Assembly: GCA_002311385.1 (NCBI GenBank)
Contig: DCAE01000128.1
Coordinates: 142,992 to 167,549, forward strand
DNA: 24,558 nucleotides
Source: Dehalococcoidia bacterium UBA1141
GTDB lineage: Bacteria > Chloroflexota > Dehalococcoidia > Lucifugimonadales > UBA3495
Direction: 5' to 3'
Shown here: positions 7,389 through 13,630 of the stretch, in pieces
Layout: each line of letters begins with the position of its first letter
Position numbering within the stretch: the first letter of the stretch is position 1
Notes under the pieces: model-generated
What the model was told of the DNA's origin: nothing
Seen by the model: the letters and a program-made list of their open reading frames with translations, nothing else
Databases searched by the model: none
Made by a program: the position numbers and the translations under genes

Positions 7389-8033
7389 ATGTTAAGGATA
7401 CTCATTGTAGAGGATGAAGGCCTCTTCCGGGACATGCTCAAGATTTCATTAAGTTCAATCCCGAACATGGAAGTTGTAGAAGCTGTCTCCGACGGCGAGG
7501 CGGCCATCGAGGCAGCCAATCGACTGAAGCCGGACGTGGTACTGATGGACATCGAATTGGGCAGCGAGCCCAATGGGATTTCCGCAGGCCGGGCAATCAA
7601 AGAAGAAAATGAAGAGATTGGCATGATTGTCCTTTCGGCTCACAAAGAGCGGGAATACCTGAACTTGATTGCCAAGGAAGAGTACAGCGGTTGGTCTTAC
7701 TTGCTAAAGCAGACAGTCAGCGATGCTGGCTCCTTGGTCAGAGCCATTGAAGGCGCAGCCGCCGGTTTGGTGGTCATGGACCCATCCGTTGTAAACGGAA
7801 TGAAACCCCGGTCCGGCTCGGTGACAGCAAGGTTGACGCCCAGGCAGCAAGAAGTCTTGTCCATGATGGCCCAGGGCTACAACAACACATCCATCGCCGA
7901 CCGGCTGGTGCTGGGAACCAAATCGGTTGAAAACTATATAAACGCCATCTATCAAGAGCTCAGTCTCAACCACGATTGCACGCTTCATCCAAGAGTCCAA
8001 GCGGTACTGAGCTATATTCGAGACAGTACCTAA
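7389..8033 (+). CDS. NarL/FixJ-type response regulator (orphan)
   Basis: Two-component transcriptional regulator of 214 residues. The receiver domain (1-120) has the acidic pair in IVEDE (8-10), the phospho-acceptor Asp54 in VLMDIELG, and the conserved Lys in YLLKQ (about 107). A LuxR-type helix-turn-helix follows (about 144-205), with the signature LTPRQQEVLSMMAQGYNN and SVENYINAIYQEL. No histidine kinase is in the window. The gene lies about 170 bp upstream of the ccm cluster on the same strand, so it might regulate it, but genome proximity is the only support. AGGATAA precedes the ATG. Confidence 0.92.
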   Translation: MLRILIVEDEGLFRDMLKISLSSIPNMEVVEAVSDGEAAIEAANRLKPDVVLMDIELGSEPNGISAGRAIKEENEEIGMIVLSAHKEREYLNLIAKEEYSGWSYLLKQTVSDAGSLVRAIEGAAAGLVVMDPSVVNGMKPRSGSVTARLTPRQQEVLSMMAQGYNNTSIADRLVLGTKSVENYINAIYQELSLNHDCTLHPRVQAVLSYIRDST

Positions 8034-8168
8034 CCTGCAATAACAGAGAGCCCTGCCTGCCCGGCGAAGCTCACTGCTTGCCAACCGCAGCGGGGTTCCT
8101 GAACTTGCTGGCGCCAGGCATCCCTTGTAACATGGTTCTATGCGTCCCAGCAATGCCCTCCATTCATT

Positions 8169-8192
8169 GTCAGATTCGGCGTCAGATTCGGC
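8169..8192. repeat. Perfect 12-bp tandem duplication upstream of ccmA
   Basis: GTCAGATTCGGC occurs twice in direct succession, ending 9 bp before the ccmA start codon. It may be slippage or a duplicated binding site. Confidence 0.75.
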
Positions 8193-8201
8193 AATTCGGG
8201 C

Positions 8202-9023
8202 ATGCTGCCGAGGGCTCCCTTGGTAGTAAACCCTTCCCCTCACGACCCATCACCGTCCGATGAAGCTCCCTCCGATAAAGATTCACCCAGACTCGTGGAA
8301 CCACCCAACTCCGGCGAGGCGATAGTTGTTCGAGGGCTGGAAAAGAGTTTCGGTGAATGGCCTGTCCTGTGGAATCTGGACTTGACCCTGCGATGGGGCG
8401 AGTTGGTGGCTCTTTTTGGGGCCAATGGCGTAGGTAAAACAACCCTCCTCAGGATTCTTTCCACCCAGTCCAAAGCCGATGCTGGCTCCGTTCAAGTGGC
8501 CGGATTCAGCCCCAAGCGAAACCCCCAAGCAATCCGGCGGCGTGTGGGGGTAGTGGCCCACCAGACGTTTCTGTATGAAGACCTGTCATGCTTGGAAAAC
8601 TTGGTCCACTATGGACGACTTTTTGGATTGAAAGACCCACGGGAACGGGCCGAGGAAGCAATCTCGAAGCTCGGACTAAGCAATCGCAGCGGAAGTCGAG
8701 TGAGAACCCTCTCAAATGGGATGCAAAGACGCCTATCCATAGCCAGGGCAATCCTGCACCGCCCACAGATTCTTATCTTTGATGAACCGGAAGTAGGCTT
8801 GGACCGGGAGTCCATAAAGTCCCTGCGCGCAGTGCTGGAAGAGTGGACCGAGGCAGGCCTGACCGTAATCATGACCACCCACGATTTGGATCTGGGTTTG
8901 TCGTGGGCCCACCGGGCCGCAGTCTTGTCCGGTGGGAGAATCCAATTCCCAGCTGCTGACGAATACATGGATGGCGTCCAAGTCCGCCAAATGGTGGCGT
9001 CGGCTCTGGAGCCCGGGCGATGA
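8202..9023 (+). CDS. ccmA: Haem exporter ABC ATPase CcmA
   Basis: ATPase of the CcmAB transporter in cytochrome c maturation system I, which powers release of haem-loaded CcmE. Walker A is GANGVGKTT (73-81), Q-loop Gln121, the signature is LSNGMQRR (170-177), Walker B is LIFDEPEVGLD (191-201) and the switch His is 227. The first about 38 residues are a Pro/Ser/Asp-rich extension before the ABC domain, and no Shine-Dalgarno precedes the ATG at 8202, so the true start may be slightly downstream. The stop overlaps the ccmB start (ATGA). The assignment as CcmA rather than a generic exporter rests on the following ccmB-E genes. Confidence 0.88.
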   Translation: MLPRAPLVVNPSPHDPSPSDEAPSDKDSPRLVEPPNSGEAIVVRGLEKSFGEWPVLWNLDLTLRWGELVALFGANGVGKTTLLRILSTQSKADAGSVQVAGFSPKRNPQAIRRRVGVVAHQTFLYEDLSCLENLVHYGRLFGLKDPRERAEEAISKLGLSNRSGSRVRTLSNGMQRRLSIARAILHRPQILIFDEPEVGLDRESIKSLRAVLEEWTEAGLTVIMTTHDLDLGLSWAHRAAVLSGGRIQFPAADEYMDGVQVRQMVASALEPGR

Positions 9024-9694
9024 ATGAGTTTTTGCGCCCCATCGGAGTGCTTCTGTGGAAGGACATCCTCCTGGAACTGCGGTCAAGAGAACTGGTAATT
9101 TCGTTATTGGTTTTCGGAATAGTGGTCGTAGTCGTGTTCAATTTCGCCCTCAATGCCACGCCACAGCTTGTCACCGCAGTGACTCCGGGCATTCTTTGGG
9201 TCGCTTTCGCATTCTCGGGAGTTCTGGCAATGAATCGCGCCTTTGTGCGAGAGAAGGAAGAAGGGGGGTTGGACGGTCTGCTGCTTTCCCCCATCAGCCG
9301 AGATTCCATATTCTTGGGCAAAGCCGCCGCCAGCTTCATTTTCATGCTCATGGTGGAGGCTGTGCTGCTGCCGGTTTTCGCCGGCCTCTTAAATTTCTCC
9401 CCTGCGTCTTTCAGCTTGGTACTAACCATCGTACTAGCGACCCTCGGATTCGCCGTCGTAGGCACGTTGTTTTCCGCAATCACCGTACAGACTCGCTCCA
9501 GGGAGATTTTGCTGCCGGTGTTGTTTTTCCCGGTAATCCTTCCTGTGCTGGTGGGAGCAGTGGAAGCCACCAAGCAATCCTTGGGCGGCGAAACCCTGGT
9601 CGGATTGGGCCACTGGCTCCCTCTGTTGGGGGCTTTCGACGCTCTTTTTCTGGTAATATGTCCTTGGCTTTTCTCCGTAGTTGTGGAGGAGTAA
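9020..9694 (+). CDS. ccmB: Haem exporter permease CcmB
   Basis: Integral membrane partner of CcmA, 224 residues (family about 220) with about six hydrophobic segments. The family pattern is visible at the start (LLWKDILLELRSRELV, residues 8-23), in NRAFVREKEEGGLDGLLLSP (about 73-92), and in TRSREILLPVLFFPVILPVLVG (about 157-178). It overlaps ccmA by 4 bp, implying translational coupling. The stop TAA directly follows GGAGGAG, which may serve as the ribosome binding site for the next gene. Confidence 0.93.
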   Translation: MNEFLRPIGVLLWKDILLELRSRELVISLLVFGIVVVVVFNFALNATPQLVTAVTPGILWVAFAFSGVLAMNRAFVREKEEGGLDGLLLSPISRDSIFLGKAAASFIFMLMVEAVLLPVFAGLLNFSPASFSLVLTIVLATLGFAVVGTLFSAITVQTRSREILLPVLFFPVILPVLVGAVEATKQSLGGETLVGLGHWLPLLGAFDALFLVICPWLFSVVVEE

Positions 9695-9707
9695 CCGGTA
9701 ATGTTTA

Positions 9708-10511
9708 GTGGAGGCACAACCGCCCGTGGCAGGAACTGATAACACCAGTCAACCCCTTTATGAGTCGACGTTTCGATGGTCCCATATCATTCGCGTTGAT
9801 GGCCGAATGAACCTGCGGGGCTGCTTGTTGGTGTTGACCGGGATCTTGATGCTGATTAACCTATATATGATTTTCATGGTGGCACCGACCGACGCGGTCC
9901 TAGGCCACGTCCAGCGGATTTTCTATTTTCACGTTCCTCTGGCCATCGTCTCTTTTGCTGCTTTTTTGGTTGTATTTATCGCCAGTATCGCCTACCTCTT
10001 CAAAAGGGACGCAAAATGGGACAAGATAGCCCATTCCTCCGCTGAAGTGGGCGTGATTTTCATCACCTTGGCGCTAATAACGGGAATGATTTGGGCCAAA
10101 CCGGTGTGGAACGCCTGGTGGCTTTGGACGCCCCGGTTGACCACAACATTGATTCTCTGGCTAATCTACGTGGCCTACCTGATGATTCGCTCGTATGCCC
10201 CATCTCAATCAAAGGCCGCAATCTACGGCGCAGCCATGGGCATCATCGGCTTCGCCGACGTTTTGGTGGTGTACTTCTCGGTCCAATGGTGGCCTGGCAT
10301 ACACCCAACGCCGGTGGTGGGACCTCTGGCCGCCTCAGGTTCCTTAGATAGCACAATGAGGAGCGTGCTCCTTTTCTCGTTTCTAACTTTCTTGGCTTTG
10401 CTGACCTACTTAATAATGGAACGTATAGCCCTTCACGACACCGAAGAAAGAGTCCGAAAAATCAGGTTCTCCTTACGAAGGGCCTGTCAGGACGTCATAT
10501 CGGGAGATTGA
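9708..10511 (+). CDS. ccmC: Haem-handling membrane protein CcmC (WWD family), variant WWD motif
   Basis: CcmC binds haem at its WWD domain and loads it onto CcmE. About six membrane helices run from residue 36 to 240. The two flanking axial histidines are present as His75 (IFYFHVPL) and His199 (WWPGIHP). The WWD signature, normally WGx(F/Y)WxWDxRLT, here reads WNAWWLWTPRLTT (134-146): the Gly is Asn135 and the Asp is Thr141 (codon ACG). The GTG start at 9708 is uncertain: GGAGGAG is 16 bp away, a second GGAGG precedes a GTG at 9726, and an ATG at 9807 begins just before the first helix. A direct repeat spans the stop codon. Confidence 0.88.
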   Translation: MEAQPPVAGTDNTSQPLYESTFRWSHIIRVDGRMNLRGCLLVLTGILMLINLYMIFMVAPTDAVLGHVQRIFYFHVPLAIVSFAAFLVVFIASIAYLFKRDAKWDKIAHSSAEVGVIFITLALITGMIWAKPVWNAWWLWTPRLTTTLILWLIYVAYLMIRSYAPSQSKAAIYGAAMGIIGFADVLVVYFSVQWWPGIHPTPVVGPLAASGSLDSTMRSVLLFSFLTFLALLTYLIMERIALHDTEERVRKIRFSLRRACQDVISGD

Positions 10512-10527
10512 GCCCGAGATTGAGCCA
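10504..10527. repeat. 12-bp tandem duplication over the ccmC stop codon
   Basis: GAGATTGAGCCC is followed directly by GAGATTGAGCCA, duplicating the TGA stop in frame. A small inverted repeat TTGAGC...GCTCAA (10520-10537) overlaps the second unit. Confidence 0.7.
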
Positions 10528-10614
10528 GCTTGCTCAAACTCAGAGGATCCAGGTTAACAACTCGATACTTTGCCTACCAAGAGTCCCAGAATAAATAGTG
10601 GAGATTAGTCAATA

Positions 10615-10809
10615 ATGCCGCCCATCACAGCGCTGCAAATCGAATTACCCTCAACCAACCTCCCCTGGCTATTTGCTGCGTTTGCGGTCAGTTGGGCCGT
10701 ATTTTTCATATACGCTATTTACGTGACCCGCCGCCAACAAGAGATGCAGAGCCAGATTCGGCAGTTGCGTCGGACTCTGGACCTACAAGAGACGAAGGAT
10801 CCGGAATAG
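10615..10809 (+). CDS. ccmD: Small haem-exporter-associated protein CcmD
   Basis: A 64-residue single-span membrane protein: helix about residues 18-36 (LFAAFAVSWAVFFIYAIYV) followed by a basic, coiled-coil-like tail (RRQQEMQSQIRQLRRTL). This is the usual CcmD layout, in which the protein stabilises CcmC-CcmE and the CcmAB complex. TGGAG lies upstream of the ATG. The sequence itself is weakly diagnostic; size, topology and position between ccmC and ccmE carry the assignment. Confidence 0.8.
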   Translation: MPPITALQIELPSTNLPWLFAAFAVSWAVFFIYAIYVTRRQQEMQSQIRQLRRTLDLQETKDPE

Positions 10810-10990
10810 GACCCTAGTACGGCTAGCCATTCTGGCGACAAAATAGATTGGCCGGGCGAGACTGAAACTGATACCATTGATGCTAGGCAATGTGAATCTA
10901 AATAATGTTTGAACACCGTATTAAAGGTGACCGCGGAAGAATCAAAGAGTTGCGCCCAACGGGATAGCCACAGGAGATAGGTAGAGAAAA

Positions 10991-11479
10991 TTGGAAGATT
11001 TAGAGAATGGCCCCGAAGAATTTCTCGAAGAGGATGAATCGACGGGGCGCAACAACAAAAATAGATTGGTGATTCTTCTTTTGGTCGTGGGATTGGCATT
11101 GGGCTACATGGTTTATGCGGCCTTCCCGGGCAACGCCCTCTATTTCATGAGCGTCAACGAGTTCATGGACAAAGAAGAGGCTCAAGACGGAAGGATAGTG
11201 CGGGTTTCCGGTAAATTGATGGATGGCTCATTCCACCGCCCAGACAATTCCACAAACACCACTTTTAGGTTAATCGATGAAGGAAGCCCATTGGGCGCGG
11301 ACAACTTATTAGCCAGCTATGTAGGTATCCTGCCCGACCTGTTCTTCAATCCCCATTCCGAGATTATCCTGCAGGGGTCTTATGGGCCGGGTCAGGTGTT
11401 CGCTGCCGATACGATCCTGGTGAAATGCCCTTCCAAATATCGTTCCCTAGAAGACGAGTTGCAACAGCAAAGCGGGTGA
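10991..11479 (+). CDS. ccmE: Haem chaperone CcmE with CxxxY motif (system I* type)
   Basis: Periplasm-facing haem chaperone of 162 residues: acidic N-terminus, one membrane helix (about 26-45), then an OB-fold domain (YFMSVNEF, RVSGKL, TFRLID, SYVGILPDLFF, ILQGSYGPGQVFAADTILVKCPSKY). The haem-attachment site is Cys146-x3-Tyr150. The common form is HxxxY; a CxxxY form is known from archaea, sulfate reducers and some other bacteria as the variant system I*. The start is a TTG at 10991, 13 bp after AGGAGA, and no ATG occurs before the membrane helix. It is the last intact ccm gene here; ccmF/ccmH do not follow. Confidence 0.92.
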   Translation: MEDLENGPEEFLEEDESTGRNNKNRLVILLLVVGLALGYMVYAAFPGNALYFMSVNEFMDKEEAQDGRIVRVSGKLMDGSFHRPDNSTNTTFRLIDEGSPLGADNLLASYVGILPDLFFNPHSEIILQGSYGPGQVFAADTILVKCPSKYRSLEDELQQQSG

Positions 11480-11662
11480 AGCAGGAAGCATGTGGTGGCT
11501 GGAGGCCCTGTCATCGGGTCTTAGCTTTCCTCGGAACGCTTTTTATGTTCTATCCCGGCGAGGGTTCCGCCACAGACTCAGAGATTAACACAGGGAGTTG
11601 ATGCGATACTCGGCCTGGGCCCGCTGGAACAAGAATCGACGCCGGGTTAGGGACGCCCTTAC
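11480..11662. other. Gene-poor spacer after ccmE
   Basis: Where ccmF would often follow, no intact gene is seen. A 32-codon frame starts at ATG 11490, 10 bp after the ccmE stop, beginning MWWLEALSSG and ending in TAA; it is not recognisable as a Ccm protein. The remainder shows no gene. Confidence 0.4.
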
Positions 11663-11944
11663 CTAAGATGGACGATTATCTCTGGCCGCAGAGGTCTTTT
11701 CTATAATCGCCTGCTTGAATCCAGGTGGCGCTGCGATTCTCGGCAAGCGGGATAGCAAGCCGATGGTTGACGCCAGGGTTTCAACGAACGCCTTGCATGA
11801 CCCACACTAATTGAGGTGGAACTGAATCGCAGATTGCTTGGGCGGGAGAAGTTCTTCCTCCAAATAATCGGAAGACAGGCGCTGGACTTCATCACAATCC
11901 ACCTCTCCACCACGGCCGAACATTTTATCTACTAAGCTACGCAT
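11663..11944 (-). pseudogene. Zinc-binding anti-sigma factor (zf-HC2/ZAS) with in-frame amber codon
   Basis: Reading the minus strand from ATG 11944 (AGGGGTG just upstream) gives a 93-codon frame broken only by TAG at codon 46 (11809-11807). The N-terminal half contains DCDEVQRLSSDYLEEELLPP, and the frame continues after the stop as CGSCKAFVETLASTIGLL and later PPGFKQAIIEK, ending in TAG. The stop sits inside the zinc motif: His43-Leu-Asn-stop-Cys47-x2-Cys50, i.e. HxxxCxxC with its third x replaced. ZAS proteins bind and inhibit ECF sigma factors. A CAG to TAG change would explain it. Normally the anti-sigma gene follows its sigma gene; here it is divergent from a frameshifted ECF gene at 12107. 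Other genes here end in TAG, so recoding is unlikely. Confidence 0.8.
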
Positions 11945-12106
11945 CTTGCACCCCTAGTCATTCTAATCTCAACACCGGTCTCCATCAACCAGTTAACATC
12001 CATCTGTGTGGACATTCTCATAAGTTTAGATGCACAATGCAGGCCAAAAGGGTTCATGTTTTGGCAGGCAAAATCGACTGGAAACAAAATCAACATTTAT
12101 TAGGCT
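11945..12106. promoter_or_regulatory. Divergent intergenic region between anti-sigma and sigma remnants
   Basis: This 162-bp AT-richer stretch would hold the promoters of both decayed genes. A short inverted repeat TTTTGGCAGGCAAAA lies around 12058-12074 and GGAAAC at about 12079, but no full ECF-type -35/-10 pair with workable spacing was found. Confidence 0.35.
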
Positions 12107-12656
12107 ATGGAAAGAACGGTTTCAGAGGATCGACCCAGCTTCGAGGACATCGTTAGTGAATACGGCGATTTTGTCTTCAACCTAGCCTATCGAGTGCTGG
12201 GTAACCATGCTGACGCGGAAGACGCAGCTCAAGATGCCTTTTTGTCCGCCTATCGCAATCTTCACCGGTTTAGAGGGGAATCATCGGTCAGCACTTGGCT
12301 ATACCGCATCGCAGTGAATGCTGCCTTGATGAAGCTCAGGAAGGACAAGAACAAGCGGACTCATTCTCAAACCGGAATACGAAGAGATACGGTTGGTAAG
12401 CGCTCAAGACGGACCGGAGAAACTCGCAATCAACAGTGAGCTTAGGGATCGCTCGGAACGTGGGCTGGATCGGTTGGCGCCCAACCTGAAGTCGGCCGTG
12501 ATATTGAGAGACCTGCAAGGCATGAATAACCAGGAAGCGGCGGACGTGTTAGCAGTCTCGGTGTCGTCCCTCAAGGCCAGGTTGCACCAGGGCCGGGTCC
12601 AGTTACGAGAGTACATCCGAGGTTATTTAGAAGACCAAACTAATAAAGAGTACTAG
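12107..12656 (+). pseudogene. ECF RNA polymerase sigma factor, split by a frameshift
   Basis: The first frame (12107-12439) encodes sigma region 2 (FEDIVSEYGDFVFNLAYRVL, AEDAAQDAFLSAYRNLHRF, STWLYRIAVNAALMKLRK), then loses similarity at about residue 85 and stops. The downstream frame (+1) resumes with KPEYEEIRLVSAQDGPEKLA from about 12369 and contains region 4 (RLAPNLKSAVILRDLQGMNN, QEAADVLAVSVSSLKARLHQ), ending in TAG at 12656. A single extra base, or loss of two, between about 12345 and 12368 in the region 2-4 linker accounts for it. A programmed frameshift is possible but there is no slippery heptamer; a sequencing error cannot be excluded. Regions 2 and 4 are otherwise well conserved, suggesting recent decay. 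Confidence 0.85.
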
Positions 12657-12682
12657 GAACAGGTAAATTAACCAGCTTAAAT

Positions 12683-12720
12683 AAAATGAAGCCTCGGCAA
12701 AATTGCCGGGGCTTCATTTT
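12683..12720. terminator. Strong bidirectional intrinsic terminator
   Basis: AAAATGAAGCCTCGGCAA pairs with TTGCCGGGGCTTCATTTT: an 18-bp stem with one G-T wobble and a 2-nt AA loop, A-tract on one side and T-tract on the other. It separates the convergent sigma remnant and korB and should terminate both. Confidence 0.9.
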
Positions 12721-12763
12721 ATGAACACCATTAATTAATGCCGTTGCGACAGTTGGCGAGGAT

Positions 12764-13630
12764 TTACACCAGATAAGCATCCATAAGTTCTTCTACCGTC
12801 TTGGAACCGGCCTTGTCCCAGGTTTTCTGCACTTGATGATCCAGAGAAGGGCGGGCTTCATCTTGGTAAATTACCCCAACTGGGACCCCGCCCTGCTGCA
12901 CAATGTTGTAGGCTGCCCCCCGGTCCGATGTGTCATGGTCTTCCGGTATCGACCAGAGCGCTGGCTCGATCCCCTTTTTGGGATCGCCTTTGAGTTCCTC
13001 GAATGTGTCGTTATAGGTGGTGCAGGGTGATTGAATGTGCACGATGGAGAATCCAGGGTGATCCATGCCTTGTTTAATTAAGTTGGCCAAAGACTTGACC
13101 TGGCCGGAGAAGCCCGAAGCCACGTAGGACACACCCAGAGTCATATATAGTTCCAAGGGATTTAATTTACCTTCCAATTTCCCGAAAGGAGTTGAGCTGG
13201 TAATCACACCCAAATCCGTCGTCGGTGAGCTCTGACCCTTGGTCAGACCGTAAACCCCGTTGTCCATGATAACGGCACAGACGTTCAGATTCCTTGCCGC
13301 CTGTGGCCCGATGTGCTCTGCGCCGATGCTCAGGAAATCTCCATCCCCTGCGACCACGACCACGTTCAATTCGGGCCGAGCCATCTTAACGCCGAATGAT
13401 ATGGGCAAGGACCTTCCATGAATGCCGTGAAATCCGTAGGGCTGGGCGCCTTCCAGAAGGTGCACCAGATTGCCCGAGCAACCGATACCCGCAATTACAA
13501 CGTTGTTCTCGGCTGGCTGGCCGGATTCCTCCAACCGATTAATCATCGCCATTTCCAGGGCACGGCGCACACCGAAGTCTCCGCAACCGGGGCACCATTT
13601 GAAGTCGTATTCAGCATTCTTCTTGCTCAT
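12764..13630 (-). CDS. korB: 2-oxoacid:ferredoxin oxidoreductase, beta subunit (KorB-like)
   Basis: Thiamine-diphosphate-binding subunit of a 2-oxoacid (probably 2-oxoglutarate) ferredoxin oxidoreductase, making acyl-CoA, CO2 and reduced ferredoxin. The TPP/Mg motif is GDGDFLSIG (96-104) through NVCAVIMDNGVYGLTKGQ (116-133). Cysteines 13 and 16 (WCPGCGDFG), 51 (GIGCSGN) and 203 (SPCTTYN) are placed to bind the subunit's [4Fe-4S] cluster. At 288 residues the length is usual. Its ATG overlaps the korA stop by 4 bp (ATGA), so the two are cotranslated. The 2-oxoglutarate preference is inferred from similarity to KorB rather than from a diagnostic residue. Confidence 0.92.
   Translation of the reverse strand: MSKKNAEYDFKWCPGCGDFGVRRALEMAMINRLEESGQPAENNVVIAGIGCSGNLVHLLEGAQPYGFHGIHGRSLPISFGVKMARPELNVVVVAGDGDFLSIGAEHIGPQAARNLNVCAVIMDNGVYGLTKGQSSPTTDLGVITSSTPFGKLEGKLNPLELYMTLGVSYVASGFSGQVKSLANLIKQGMDHPGFSIVHIQSPCTTYNDTFEELKGDPKKGIEPALWSIPEDHDTSDRGAAYNIVQQGGVPVGVIYQDEARPSLDHQVQKTWDKAGSKTVEELMDAYLV

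Noticed and set aside
8869..9717. 282-codon antisense ORF opposite ccmA/ccmB
   Set aside because: Low-complexity Ser/Thr/Pro composition typical of a shadow frame; the sense frames are clear CcmA and CcmB.
9701..9739. 12-codon ORF after the ccmB stop with GGAGGAG upstream
   Set aside because: It is out of frame with CcmC, shows no recognisable character and is shorter than can be supported.
11807..11809. Recoded TAG (pyrrolysine or suppression) in the anti-sigma gene
   Set aside because: Several genes here (M28, panE-like, htpX, response-regulator-independent neighbours) terminate at TAG and no pyl genes are seen; a simple nonsense mutation is more economical.
12345..12392. Programmed frameshift in the ECF sigma gene
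   Set aside because: No slippery heptamer, stop-adjacent shift site or downstream structure was found; loss of function or sequence error is favoured.
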